NCBI RefSeq assembly: GCF_040396155.1
Contig: NZ_JBEBOY010000034.1
Location: 1-34,218, forward strand
Reading direction: 5' to 3'
Source of the DNA: Tissierella praeacuta_A
GTDB taxonomy: Bacteria > Bacillota > Clostridia > Tissierellales > Tissierellaceae
DNA: 34,218 nucleotides
The position numbers and the translations under genes were made by a program. This document shows, in pieces, positions 16,501-24,292 of this stretch. The notes under the pieces are model-generated. The model was not told where the DNA came from. It ran no database searches and worked only from the letters and a program-made list of their open reading frames with translations. The first letter of the stretch is position 1; every line of letters begins with the position of its first letter.

Positions 16501-16917
16501 ATCATTTGGCATGATATCTTGATTAAAATAGTCTTTTTCATCTTTATATTTAAATACATTTAAATTAATAGGAAAATCATTAACATAACTGATTCCATCT
16601 TCCTCTAACAACCTTACTAAGGAAAGTAAAGCATTATTTTTCTTTTCTTTATCTTTTATATTTAATTCGTCTTTTAAAATCTGTACAGTAAAGCTAGGAT
16701 TATTTCCTGCTAAAAGTCTACCATATCTATCTCGTATTTCTCCTCTCGGAGCAGATACATACACTTCTTTTAATCTTTTATTATCTGATATATCTCTATA
16801 ATAATCTCCTTTAGCAATGGTTAAAGTCGCTAATCTAAATGATAGTGTAAACATAAGTAAGATGACAACATATGTAACAATATTATATCTATTAAATATT
16901 TTTTCTAATAATTTCAT
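13579..16917 (-). CDS. mrdA: Penicillin-binding protein 2 with large insertions
   Basis: This is a class B PBP of the elongation machinery, a transpeptidase acting with MreBCD. A membrane anchor lies at about residues 13-32, followed by the pedestal motif RGEIRDRYGRLLAG (about 58-71). Catalytic motifs are SxxK at Ser722-Lys725 (QPGSTFK), SxN at Ser780-Asn782 (DSCNYYF) and KTG at Lys1032. At 1112 residues it is far longer than E. coli PBP2 (633). About 330 extra residues lie between the pedestal motif and the RYYPEGTTAAHILGYLG segment near 519, and about 90 more lie between SxN and KTG. The frame is uninterrupted. It follows mreD by 11 bases. Confidence 0.95.
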   Translation of the reverse strand: MKLLEKIFNRYNIVTYVVILLMFTLSFRLATLTIAKGDYYRDISDNKRLKEVYVSAPRGEIRDRYGRLLAGNNPSFTVQILKDELNIKDKEKKNNALLSLVRLLEEDGISYVNDFPINLNVFKYKDEKDYFNQDIMPNDKVVDIIIDQGLLLELLRTSYIHQEYKEHYQFATAQIAINALRNKGIEVPITVKNVGNAVEIEYNVSEDTAKWMNNYKIPNNFSPVDALIKLIDNDKNIIRKIIDHPISRKLVYGIMEKRGVTDNIILDEYSLSYDEEYKNQKRILMNSYSGITENTTAKEDFITIVSESSIYNLLEKVVTKENDKGKTEVLVPGKILLDMVLEKNQDVPIKIELSEDKSNVIYKYMGSSNIGDKSPIDILLEYSKKSGVLGEFITSNNIKSLAQEQLLLDGINAKISIAKDIEYVFVNNKKNWYSDNGIDEHSTTKEALEHLKEKYEIPKSLSNYESRAVLSLYELLSKQGHMAYQPINIAYGIQDTTVAKIEEGLADLPGIQVSIEPVRYYPEGTTAAHILGYLGKISQSNEIKKYVDEKKYSPNDIIGKTGIEESFEDALRGENGIKRVEVDAVGNTTNIIDEKKPVPGNNIYLTLDLKLQKFSEDALKKTLEKIQVGGVYESPWGNYKFGTNRKKNRPYKNATSGAVVVLNVKTGEVLSSVSYPSYDPNLFATGISNTDWLSLFPENDKDPLAPRPLYNVATQTAVQPGSTFKMVTALAALDKGLSPTKKIRDMGYVELGNYRPGCWIWNQSRGTHGYENMYEAIRDSCNYYFYSLAFGRNPRTGENIGVKLEIEDIVNLSKQLGLNDKTGIEINIPAETSGGVPNPQIKIITTKTLLRSYLKRNIRNYLKKDIVLNDSEITNIIEDIVSWTDLEEPLTRGEVIRRLDTFGIEPEKKLSGEKEGLADKIKYTYLNQAGWNISDTLNVTIGQGQSSYTPMQMANYIATISNGGYKHEVTLIDNIKNYNNSKLLFDNEPKSTRIELNDYSNLEHVKQGMALVSSDGSMRKVFGNFPVKVGSKTGTAQKSGINPSTGDTYDDFSWFVAFAPYDDPEIAVVSVIFQGGSGGYGAPMARDIIAEYLGLNAIGTKEALPFKNSLVE

Positions 16918-16928
16918 CTATCTCACCT

Positions 16929-17429
16929 CTATCTACTTCCAAACCTTATCTTTGGAACAACAAAAATTTTAGAAAATATTTTGTATATAGGAATAGATAA
17001 AACACCATTATATATGATTTCAATCAACAATACATCTTTTACAAAGGATAAAAATGGGATATCTCTAGATAAGAAAAACATGAACACATAGTAAGAAAAA
17101 TTATAATATATTGTACCTTGAATAGAAAACAATATTGGTATAAGCATATTTTCTTTGGTTACTTTATTCTCAACTAATCCCACTAAATATCCTGCAAAAA
17201 AGTATATAAATGCATTTATTCCTATTACAGGAGCAAATACTATATCCTGAATAAGCCCTATTATAAGCCCTATAAATCCTCCATAATATCTACCTCTAAA
17301 CAATGATATAGAAATCACTATAAGAAGAGCTGTATTTGGTACAACTCCTAAAATATTAACATATGGAAGTATGGAGCTTTGCAAAAAAAAGTTTACTAAA
17401 ACTACCAAAATCAATATTAACACAGTCAT
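16929..17429 (-). CDS. mreD: Rod shape-determining protein MreD
   Basis: The 166-residue protein is a polytopic membrane protein of the elongasome, with about five hydrophobic segments, starting MTVLILILVVLVNFFLQSS. The motif GIVPNTALLIVISISLFRGRYYGGFIGLIIGLIQD-like region (residues about 27-63; LGVVPNTALLIV here) is typical of MreD and fits the mreC-mreD-mrdA order. Sequence conservation is low in this family, so context carries much of the call. A GAGGGATATAT site precedes the ATG. Confidence 0.92.
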   Translation of the reverse strand: MTVLILILVVLVNFFLQSSILPYVNILGVVPNTALLIVISISLFRGRYYGGFIGLIIGLIQDIVFAPVIGINAFIYFFAGYLVGLVENKVTKENMLIPILFSIQGTIYYNFSYYVFMFFLSRDIPFLSFVKDVLLIEIIYNGVLSIPIYKIFSKIFVVPKIRFGSR

Positions 17430-17444
17430 ATATATCCCTCAATC

Positions 17445-18281
17445 TTAATCAGATATTACAAATACTTTATACAGCTTCTTGAAATTCATTGCTGGCTTAA
17501 CTTTTATTTTCTTCATTAAGTCTTCATCATCACTAACTATTTCTTCTACTTCTCCAATATAGATATCCTTGATAAAAACTCCGCCAAGTCCAGAAGTAAA
17601 CAATTTATCTCCTTTTATAACATCAGCTTTGTTATCAAATAAATATCCTGAAACTTCTCCATCTATGCTCCCTGATATCATTCCGCCGTCTTGGGTTCTT
17701 AAAACCTTAAAGGATATACTACTAATTTCATCTACAACTGTAACTATTTTAGCATTATTATCTCCTACATCAGTTACTCGTCCGACTATTCCTTCAATTA
17801 CAGTGTTTTGTTCCAACTCAATCCCTTGGACAACTGTACTACCTTTTTTTATTCCATCTTTTGTACCTTTATCTATGGTAAATCTATCAAACCAATTTCC
17901 AGGTTCTTTTCCTACTACTTGAGCTGGTATTAAATTAAAGCTTGTCTTATCTAAAAGCTTAATTTCATTCTTTAAATAGTCAGTTTTACCTATAATATTT
18001 ATATAGTTTCTATTTTCTTCTTCTAATTTTGCCACTCGTTTTTTCAATTCTTCATTTTCTTCTTTTAATTTAACAATATTTTTAATATTATAAAAAAAAT
18101 CAGATAATCCTTTACCAACTGAATTGGATATCTTCCCTATAGGAGTTAGAAGGTTTCCTACTACTCTTTCAAATTTACTTAAAGCCATTCGTTCACTACT
18201 AGTAACACCTATTAGAACAATTAGAATGATAGCAACAGCCGTTACCATCATTCTTTCTTTATTCTTATTGAAAAAAGACAT
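17445..18281 (-). CDS. mreC: Rod shape-determining protein MreC
   Basis: This 278-residue protein is bitopic: a short cytosolic N-terminus, one membrane helix (MVTAVAIILIVLIGVTSS), a coiled coil rich in Glu/Lys/Leu (LKEENEELKKRVAKLEEEN, about residues 74-93) and a beta-rich extracytosolic domain (IPAQVVGKEPGNWFDRFTIDKGTKDGIKKGS). It scaffolds MreB, PBP2 and MreD and activates PBP2. The gene follows mreB by 11 bases and precedes mreD by 15. Length and architecture are normal. Confidence 0.96.
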   Translation of the reverse strand: MSFFNKNKERMMVTAVAIILIVLIGVTSSERMALSKFERVVGNLLTPIGKISNSVGKGLSDFFYNIKNIVKLKEENEELKKRVAKLEEENRNYINIIGKTDYLKNEIKLLDKTSFNLIPAQVVGKEPGNWFDRFTIDKGTKDGIKKGSTVVQGIELEQNTVIEGIVGRVTDVGDNNAKIVTVVDEISSISFKVLRTQDGGMISGSIDGEVSGYLFDNKADVIKGDKLFTSGLGGVFIKDIYIGEVEEIVSDDEDLMKKIKVKPAMNFKKLYKVFVISD

Positions 18282-18292
18282 AATATCACCAC

Positions 18293-19324
18293 TTAGCCTA
18301 TTTTTTTATTATTTGAAATAGTCTTTTTAAGTATTTCTATACTATCCAATGCTTTTCCTGTACCTATTGCAACACAATCTAAAGGTTCCTCAGCAATATG
18401 AACAGGCATACCAGTTTCTTCAATGATTAGTCTATCTAAGCCTTCTAAAAGAGCTCCCCCTCCAGTTAACATTATCCCTTGTTCCATTACATCCGATGCT
18501 AATTCTGGTGGTGTTTTTTCTAAAGTAGATTTTATTGCTTCTAAAATACTGTGGATTGGTTCCTTCATTGCATCATAAATCTCCTTCGAACTTATAGTTC
18601 TTGTCTTAGGTAATCCACTAATCATATCTCTTCCTCTGATTTCCATTGTAGAAATTTCTGAGTTCCCATCAGCTGAGCCTATTGTTATTTTAACTTCTTC
18701 AGCTGTGCGTTCACCAATCATTAAGCTATATTCCTTCTTAATAAAATTTACTATAGATTCATCTAACTCATCTCCACCTACTCTAATAGACTTGGAAGTT
18801 ACTATACCACCTAAGGAAATTATAGCTACTTCAGTGGTACCTCCACCAATATCTACTATCATAGAACCTGTTGCCTCCTGAACAGGTAATCCTGCGCCAA
18901 TAGCTGCTGCCATAGGCTCTTCAATTAAATAAGCATCTCTTGCACCAGCATGTATCGCCGCTTCTTCAACTGCTCTTTTCTCAACTTCTGTAACTCCACT
19001 AGGTACACACACTACAACTCTAGGTTGAAGGAATGTTCTTTTCTTCGTAGCTTTTCTTATAAAATATTTTAGCATATTCTTTGTTACATCAAAATCAGCT
19101 ATTACCCCATCCTTTAAAGGTCTAATGGCTACAATATTTCCTGGTGTTCTACCTATCATTTTTTTTGCTTCTTCTCCTACTGCTAAGACCTGCTTAGTAT
19201 TAGTTTGTATAGCAACAACCGAAGGTTCTCTTGCTACAATTCCTCTACCTTTTATATAAACTAAAGTATTTGCTGTTCCTAAATCTATTCCCATATCCTT
19301 TACAAATCCACTCAATAAACCCAT
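18293..19324 (-). CDS. mreB: Rod shape-determining actin homologue MreB
   Basis: This 343-residue actin-like ATPase directs lateral wall synthesis. The nucleotide-binding pattern begins MGIDLGTANTLVYIKGRGIV. Phosphate 2 is visible in SMIVDIGGGTTEVAIISLGGIV, and the adenosine motif in GIMLTGGGALLEGLD. The N-terminal MGLLSGF precedes the actin fold and may assist membrane binding. The ribosome site GGAAGGAG stands before the ATG. It heads mreBCD and follows radC by 26 bases. Confidence 0.98.
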   Translation of the reverse strand: MGLLSGFVKDMGIDLGTANTLVYIKGRGIVAREPSVVAIQTNTKQVLAVGEEAKKMIGRTPGNIVAIRPLKDGVIADFDVTKNMLKYFIRKATKKRTFLQPRVVVCVPSGVTEVEKRAVEEAAIHAGARDAYLIEEPMAAAIGAGLPVQEATGSMIVDIGGGTTEVAIISLGGIVTSKSIRVGGDELDESIVNFIKKEYSLMIGERTAEEVKITIGSADGNSEISTMEIRGRDMISGLPKTRTISSKEIYDAMKEPIHSILEAIKSTLEKTPPELASDVMEQGIMLTGGGALLEGLDRLIIEETGMPVHIAEEPLDCVAIGTGKALDSIEILKKTISNNKKIG

Positions 19325-19350
19325 ATTATTTGCTCCTTCCTTAATAAAAC

Positions 19351-20058
19351 TTAAATTAGATTCTTTTCCTTAAAACTTATATATCTATTATCTCCAATTA
19401 TTATATGATCTAACACCTTTATTCCAATTAAGTTACCAGCGTCTACCAAGCGATTAGTTACATTTATATCCTCATTGCTTGGAGTCGGATCACCACTAGG
19501 GTGATTATGTATCAAAATCATAGAATTGGAATTTCTTTTTATGGCTGCTTTAAAAACATCTCTCGGATGTACTATGGAAACATTTAATGTCCCTACTGAA
19601 ATTTCTTCAGTTGCAATTATTTGATTCTTTGTATCTAATAATAAAACTCTAAAATGTTCTTTTTGTAAATATCTCATCTCATCCATATATAGATTTGCTA
19701 TGGTGTTAGGTTCAGTTATCTTAACCTTTGATAAAGCTTCCCTAAAATTTATCCTCTTGCCTATTTCTATAGCTGCTAATATTTGAGCTGCCTTACATTT
19801 ACCTACTCCTTTAGTTTCCATTAGTTCTTGTAATGTGGTATCTCGCAAATACACTAATCCTCTGTTATCTCTACTTAAAATCTTCCTAGCTAAGTCAATG
19901 GCTGAATCATTTTTGTTACCTGTTCTAATTATAATAGCCAATAATTCCTCGTTCGATAATGCTCCAGGTCCATGACTATAAAGCTTTTCTCTTGGTCTTT
20001 CTGTCATTGGAAGTTCCTTAATAGTATGATTCCTTTGAAAATCCAGATTAATATCCAT
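19351..20058 (-). CDS. radC: RadC/YicR JAB-domain protein
   Basis: The product (about 235 residues from the ATG at 20058; a GTG four codons upstream is open) belongs to the RadC family. An N-terminal helix-hairpin-helix region is at about residues 65-100 (TLQELMETKGVGKCKAAQILAAIEIG). The C-terminal MPN/JAMM domain has metal ligands in HNHPSGDPTPSNED. Despite the name, a DNA-repair role is not established for the family and its enzymatic activity is unknown. The maf-radC-mreB order is widely conserved in Firmicutes. Confidence 0.95.
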   Translation of the reverse strand: MDINLDFQRNHTIKELPMTERPREKLYSHGPGALSNEELLAIIIRTGNKNDSAIDLARKILSRDNRGLVYLRDTTLQELMETKGVGKCKAAQILAAIEIGKRINFREALSKVKITEPNTIANLYMDEMRYLQKEHFRVLLLDTKNQIIATEEISVGTLNVSIVHPRDVFKAAIKRNSNSMILIHNHPSGDPTPSNEDINVTNRLVDAGNLIGIKVLDHIIIGDNRYISFKEKNLI

Positions 20059-20074
20059 GCCCCCACCCACTTAT

Positions 20075-20656
20075 CTATAATATTTGTATATCAAAAAACT
20101 TATTTAATAAGTAGTCAAGTTTTCCTAGTGGTAATCCTACCACATTAGAATAACATCCATCTATTTTTTCAACTAAAATCTGACCATATCCTTGAATTCC
20201 ATATGCGCCTGCTTTATCTAAGGGTTCCTTTGTATGAATATATCTTATTATTTGTTCCTCAGATAAATGTCTAAATTTAACTTTCGTCATTTCATAGTCT
20301 ATGATTTTCATATTAGTATTTGCTTTCATAATACAAATTCCAGTAATTACACTATGTTCTTTTCCACTTAACAAAGATAGAATCCTAAATGCATCATCTT
20401 CATCCTTAGGCTTGCCTAGTATCGTATCTTCCAAAACCACTATTGTATCTGCTCCAATAATAATTTCACCATTACTAAAGTGATTACTTACCCAAAATGA
20501 TTTTTCAAAAGCTAAGGACATTGCCACTTGTTTCGGCGATTCTCCTCCTCTTAATTTTTCCTCAATTTGAGCTCCAAATATTATTGGATTTAATTTGTAT
20601 TTATTCAATATTTCTTTTCTTCTTGGAGAAGAAGATGCTAGTATTATTTTTTCCAT
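20075..20656 (-). CDS. maf: Maf family nucleoside triphosphate pyrophosphatase
   Basis: The 193-residue product is a Maf/YhdE-type house-cleaning pyrophosphatase that hydrolyses dTTP/UTP or modified nucleotides. The signature LASSSPRRKEIL is at residues 6-17 and the catalytic region IIGADTIVVLEDTILGKPKD lies about 66-85, with DKAGAYGIQGYG further on. These are consistent with the dTTP/UTP-active subtype. It sits between the Gx membrane protein and radC in a single run of genes. Substrate is inferred from family knowledge. Confidence 0.95.
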   Translation of the reverse strand: MEKIILASSSPRRKEILNKYKLNPIIFGAQIEEKLRGGESPKQVAMSLAFEKSFWVSNHFSNGEIIIGADTIVVLEDTILGKPKDEDDAFRILSLLSGKEHSVITGICIMKANTNMKIIDYEMTKVKFRHLSEEQIIRYIHTKEPLDKAGAYGIQGYGQILVEKIDGCYSNVVGLPLGKLDYLLNKFFDIQIL

Positions 20657-20669
20657 ATTATCTCCTTAA

Positions 20670-21185
20670 TTATCCAAAATGTGAATTTAGGTTTTTCTTC
20701 AAACTTTTAGATATATAGATTGATGAAAGACCTACAAAATATCCAGTAAACAAACTCATAAGCAAGAGAATAGGCAGATAAGAATATATTCTAAGGTTAT
20801 ACATCATAGCTGCAGCAACACTAACTTGAGCAACATTATGAGCTACTGCACCAAAGATACTTACACCTATAAGGCTAAAAAACCTACTAAAATATTTATA
20901 TACAATAAACATTATTATACAAGATAATATGGATCCTGAAAGACTATATATAAGACTAGATACACTACCAGTTATAAGTACAAGTACTATGCTTTTTAAT
21001 ACCCCTACTACAAAAGCTTCTTTAAATCCAAATATGACTAAAGAAACTAAAATTACCATATTAGAAAGCCCTAGTTTAGCCCCAGGTATTGGAATTGGCA
21101 AAGGAATTGCCGATTCCAATACTGATAAAGCAAGGCCTATTGATGTTAATAGGGATAAAAATATTATTTTGTTCAATTTCTTCAT
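20670..21185 (-). CDS. Gx-type/EetB-like membrane protein (HepT1-like)
   Basis: This integral membrane protein of about 171 residues has five or six hydrophobic helices. It shows the family motifs PIPGAKLGLSNMVILVSL and GAVAHNVAQVSVAAAMMY. Databases label the family Gx transporter or heptaprenyl diphosphate synthase component I; the fold resembles ECF transporter S components. EetB of Listeria extracellular electron transfer belongs here to my knowledge. The first ATG (21197) directly abuts the AAGG site, so I prefer the ATG four codons on, although this is uncertain. It lies two to fourteen bases behind the NusG-II gene, the usual partner, pointing to a shared role. Confidence 0.82.
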   Translation of the reverse strand: MKKLNKIIFLSLLTSIGLALSVLESAIPLPIPIPGAKLGLSNMVILVSLVIFGFKEAFVVGVLKSIVLVLITGSVSSLIYSLSGSILSCIIMFIVYKYFSRFFSLIGVSIFGAVAHNVAQVSVAAAMMYNLRIYSYLPILLLMSLFTGYFVGLSSIYISKSLKKNLNSHFG

Positions 21186-21199
21186 TTCTTCTATCATCC

Positions 21200-21589
21200 T
21201 TAGCGACTTATATAATCTATTTCTTCTGTTTCTTCTATTTTTTCTGTTCCTTTTATCTCTATTACTAGTTTATTTGGCAAACATACTATTATTTCACCTG
21301 GCTTAGAAATATATCCTTGTAGTACGTCTATTTTATCAGGACAATCAGCCTCTATTACCCTAACCTTGTCCTCTCCTATTTCAACCAAATTATATCCAAA
21401 TTTAGTTTCAATAGGTATAGTTTTTCCTACCATAGATTTATCAAATATTATTTTTTTATATTCCTTACCATCTATTTGAATACTAATATATTTTTCTTTA
21501 TTACTAATTGCATTATTTTTAATAAAGCCTAAAGAACCTAAGCTAATTAATATAATAATGATTATTAAATATTTATCACCTTTTGTCAT
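21200..21589 (-). CDS. NusG domain II protein, EetA-like
   Basis: The 129-residue protein has one N-terminal membrane segment (YLIIIIILISLGSLGFI) and an extracytosolic NusG domain II (DUF1312). The domain signature reads IEADCPDKIDVLQGYISKPGEIIVCLPNK; family members usually have a second Cys in CPDxxC, which here is Asp (DKID). This is a secreted domain unrelated in role to transcription factor NusG. It pairs with the Gx-type protein, as EetA pairs with EetB in Listeria-type flavin electron transfer. It is the first gene after the rnf terminator and has its own promoter. The electron-transfer link is inference. Confidence 0.85.
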   Translation of the reverse strand: MTKGDKYLIIIIILISLGSLGFIKNNAISNKEKYISIQIDGKEYKKIIFDKSMVGKTIPIETKFGYNLVEIGEDKVRVIEADCPDKIDVLQGYISKPGEIIVCLPNKLVIEIKGTEKIEETEEIDYISR

Positions 21590-21635
21590 CTAATCATCCT
21601 TTATTTACATGCTTAAGCTAATTTCATACATTATT

Positions 21636-21664
21636 AGTTTACCATTTATATTTTTTATTTACAA
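21636..21664 (-). promoter_or_regulatory. Promoter for the NusG-II/maf/radC/mre/min unit
   Basis: Minus-strand TTGTAA (21659-21664) and TAAACT (21636-21641, preceded by TGG) are 17 bases apart. It lies between the rnf terminator and the NusG-II gene. No other clear promoter was seen between here and minE, so much of this gene block may depend on it. Confidence 0.65.
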
Positions 21665-21675
21665 GTTACAATTTA

Positions 21676-21705
21676 ATAAAAAGAAAAGAGCCTCAACGGC
21701 TCTTT
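21676..21705 (-). terminator. Rho-independent terminator of the rnf operon
   Basis: An 8-bp stem, AAAGAGCC/GGCTCTTT (21685-21692 with 21698-21705), has a 5-nt loop and is followed on the minus strand by TTCTTTTTATT. It lies five bases after the rnfB stop, a standard terminator position. Confidence 0.9.
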
Positions 21706-21710
21706 AAATA

Positions 21711-22520
21711 TTAAACTGATGCATCTTTAGCTACATTAGAGTATATAGCCTTAGTAGGACATTTTCCAGCACATATTCCACAGTTTACACATTTATCATA
21801 GTTAATTTTTGCTAAATTATTTTCGAAACTAATTGCTTCTTCCGGGCAATTTTTAACACAGATTTGACATCCTATACATCCTGTACTACATTTACTCCTA
21901 ACTTCCTTACCAGGATCATTGCTCTTACATTTTACAACAAATTGATTATCGTATGGAACTAATTCAATAATAGACTTAGGACATGCTTCAATACATTTCA
22001 TACAAGCTGTACATTTATCTTTGTTTATAACAGCTATTCCGTCAATTATCTCAATTGCTCCAAATGCACAAACATCTTTACAGGTTCCACAGCCTAAACA
22101 TCCATAGGAACATGCTTTACTTCCACCTTGTAAAATATTAGCGGCTCTACAATCTTTAATACCTTCATATCTATATTTTTCCTTTGCTTTATCGCAATTA
22201 CCTTGGCAAAGAACTGTAGCTACTTTCTTTTCTACATTTGTAGCATTAACTCCCATGATATCTGCTATTTTTTCAGCAACTGGTTTTCCTCCAACATTAC
22301 AAGCATTAACAGGAGCCTTACCATCTGCTATAGCATTTGCCAAACCATCACATCCCGGGAATCCACATGCGCCACAATTAGCTCCAGGTAATACAGATCT
22401 GACCTGTTCTACCTTTGGATCTACTTTCACCGCAAAGACATTGGATGCAATAGATAGAAGTATACCAAAAGCAAGACCTAATCCGCCTAATACTAAAACT
22501 GGATTTAATATTTCGATCAT
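21711..22520 (-). CDS. rnfB: Rnf complex ferredoxin-type subunit RnfB
   Basis: RnfB takes electrons from reduced ferredoxin. From the ATG at 22520 (after AGGAGGGATAAT) it has 269 residues. One membrane helix (VLGGLGLAFGILLSIASNVF) is followed by a cluster motif with Cys49, Cys52, Cys57 and Cys74 (CGACGFPGC). Four ferredoxin-like cysteine sets then follow: CLGCGTCKDVCAFGA, CTACMKCIEACPKS, CIGCQICVKNCPEE and CVNCGICAGKCPTK. This many-cluster form is typical of anaerobic Clostridia and acetogens, compared with the shorter proteobacterial RnfB. It is the last rnf gene, as usual for the C-D-G-E-A-B order. Confidence 0.97.
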   Translation of the reverse strand: MIEILNPVLVLGGLGLAFGILLSIASNVFAVKVDPKVEQVRSVLPGANCGACGFPGCDGLANAIADGKAPVNACNVGGKPVAEKIADIMGVNATNVEKKVATVLCQGNCDKAKEKYRYEGIKDCRAANILQGGSKACSYGCLGCGTCKDVCAFGAIEIIDGIAVINKDKCTACMKCIEACPKSIIELVPYDNQFVVKCKSNDPGKEVRSKCSTGCIGCQICVKNCPEEAISFENNLAKINYDKCVNCGICAGKCPTKAIYSNVAKDASV

Positions 22521-22530
22521 ATTATCCCTC

Positions 22531-23103
22531 CTAAACAAGTCCGTTAAAGCCTAAAAAGGCTATGGACATTAATCCTGCAGTTATTAACGCAATAGGGAAA
22601 CCTTTCAAAGCTTCAGGAACATCTGCTAATTCAAGTTTCTCTCTAATACCTGATATAAGTATTAAAGCTAAAGTAAAACCAATAGAAGCTCCTATAGAAT
22701 TAAAAATAGTTTGAACTAAATTATATCCCTCTTTTATATTTAATATTGCAACACCTAATACTACACAGTTTGTAGTAATTAATGGTAAATAAACACCTAA
22801 TGCATTGTATAATGTAGGACTCATTTTTTTAATTACTAATTCAACAAATTGAACTAATGCTGCTATAACTAATATAAAAACAATTGTTTGTAAATATTCA
22901 AGTCCAAATACATCTAAAATTCCTTTTTGTATAAAATAAGTAATTATAGATGATAATGTAACTACAAATGTTACAGCAACGCCCATCCCTGTTGCAGTTT
23001 CCATTTTATTTGATACCCCAAGAAATGGACAAATACCTAGGAATTGAGCTAATACAAAGTTATTTACAAAAATTGTACTAATCAATATTGCTGCTATACT
23101 CAT
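22531..23103 (-). CDS. rnfA: Rnf complex membrane subunit RnfA
   Basis: The 190-residue protein has about six membrane helices and forms, with RnfE, an inverted-topology pair that binds a membrane [2Fe-2S] cluster. Diagnostic segments are VNNFVLAQFLGICPFLGVSNKMETATGMG near the N-terminus and PLITTNCVVLGVAIL in the middle, each bringing a conserved Cys (Cys25 in ICPF and the TNC cysteine). It lies between rnfE and rnfB with short gaps. The ribosome site GGAGGAAGG precedes the ATG. Confidence 0.97.
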   Translation of the reverse strand: MSIAAILISTIFVNNFVLAQFLGICPFLGVSNKMETATGMGVAVTFVVTLSSIITYFIQKGILDVFGLEYLQTIVFILVIAALVQFVELVIKKMSPTLYNALGVYLPLITTNCVVLGVAILNIKEGYNLVQTIFNSIGASIGFTLALILISGIREKLELADVPEALKGFPIALITAGLMSIAFLGFNGLV

Positions 23104-23120
23104 TTAGCCTTCCTCCTTCT

Positions 23121-23726
23121 TTAATTTTCGCTAGAAGCTTTTTTCCTTCTAACCACATTGAAAACACCTATTAATAGTCCAAGTACAATGAATGCTCCTG
23201 CTGGTGCTACTAAAATTCCAGCAGGCTGAAAGCTTGCACCGAATAATGACTTTCCTAAAAAAGTTCCAGCACCGAAGATCTCCCTTATACCTCCTAATAT
23301 AACAAGTGCAATAGTATAGCCAAGACCCATTCCAAGACCATCTACAATTGAAGGTATAATACCATTTTTAAATGCAAAAGCCTCTGCACGAGCAAGAATT
23401 ATACAGTTTACTACTATTAATGGAAGGAATATACCCAATGATTGATAAATAGGCTGAGCATAAGCCTTCATAAACATTTCAATTATAGTAACGAAGGTTG
23501 CTATTACTACAACAAATGCAGGAATACGAATTTTATTTGGTATTACATTTCTAAGCAAAGATATTACTAAGTTTGAACCTACCAATACTGCTACTACTGC
23601 AAGTCCCATAGCCAAACTATTTTGAACACTAGTGGTAACAGCCAATGTCGAACACATACCTATTAATTGTACAAATATAGGATTATCGTTAATAAGACCA
23701 TTCTTGAACACTTTATATAATTTCAC
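23121..23726 (-). CDS. rnfE: Rnf complex membrane subunit RnfE
   Basis: RnfE is the partner of RnfA in the membrane and belongs to the same NqrD/RnfE superfamily. Conserved cysteine segments are FVQLIGMCSTLAVTTSVQN and PLIVVNCIILARAEAFA, in matching positions to RnfA. An in-frame ATG further upstream overlaps GGAGG, so I place the start at the GTG at 23726, eight bases after GGAGG, giving MKLYKVFKNG and 201 residues. The C-terminus is basic (RRKKASSEN). Confidence 0.96.
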   Translation of the reverse strand: MKLYKVFKNGLINDNPIFVQLIGMCSTLAVTTSVQNSLAMGLAVVAVLVGSNLVISLLRNVIPNKIRIPAFVVVIATFVTIIEMFMKAYAQPIYQSLGIFLPLIVVNCIILARAEAFAFKNGIIPSIVDGLGMGLGYTIALVILGGIREIFGAGTFLGKSLFGASFQPAGILVAPAGAFIVLGLLIGVFNVVRRKKASSEN

Positions 23727-23746
23727 TCTTTCCACCTCCACTTACA

Positions 23747-24292
23747 TTAATTTGAAAGTTGTGTATTAAATACTTCTCTAGCTGCGTTTACACCAGCCAT
23801 TACTCCCTTAGAAGTTACAGTTGCTCCTGATATAGCTTCAACAGCTATTTCTTCTGTTACACTCTTATCTACAAATTTATCATAAAATTCTGGTTCAGCA
23901 GCCTTTGAGCCTAGTCCCTTTGTCTCAGAGTGTTCCACTAATCTCATACCTTTTACATTTCCATCTATTGAAAAACCAGTTAATGTAACAAGGTCTCCAC
24001 CAAATCCTTTAGATATCATTTTTATAGCATATCCATTTATTTCTTCACCGTTATACGCTTCAAATATTTCTACAACTGCTTCATTACTTTCCTTTATTTC
24101 TTTAAATTTCCCTTCATCTAAAGGTTTAAATGTAGTCTCTTCACCAAATATTTCTTTTAAAGCTTCCATACTTCCTGCCATTTCTAATTCGGCAATCTTC
24201 CCCTTAGTTAAATTATTTGACATAGCTAAGACTCCAGCAGATATTGCTGTAATAATAAATAGAATTAATCCCAATTTTATAGTTTCTTTCAT
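23747..24292 (-). CDS. rnfG: Rnf complex FMN-carrying subunit RnfG
   Basis: The 181-residue subunit has one N-terminal membrane helix and an extracytosolic FMN_bind domain. The flavinylation site is EAISGATVTS, with Thr158 in the SGAT motif as the expected acceptor of covalent FMN from ApbE. KGLGSKAAEPEFYDKF before it is also typical. The acidic residue four before GAT is Glu instead of Asp, a mild variation. Its ATG directly follows... no gap remains to rnfD: the rnfD stop codon abuts the rnfG start codon (TAGATG), implying tight coupling. Confidence 0.96.
   Translation of the reverse strand: MKETIKLGLILFIITAISAGVLAMSNNLTKGKIAELEMAGSMEALKEIFGEETTFKPLDEGKFKEIKESNEAVVEIFEAYNGEEINGYAIKMISKGFGGDLVTLTGFSIDGNVKGMRLVEHSETKGLGSKAAEPEFYDKFVDKSVTEEIAVEAISGATVTSKGVMAGVNAAREVFNTQLSN

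Noticed and set aside
17569..17922. Plus-strand frame of 117 codons opposite mreC
   Set aside because: Antisense shadow of mreC without ribosome site. The same holds for the other long plus-strand frames opposite obgE-side, rng, apbE, rnf and SBP genes.
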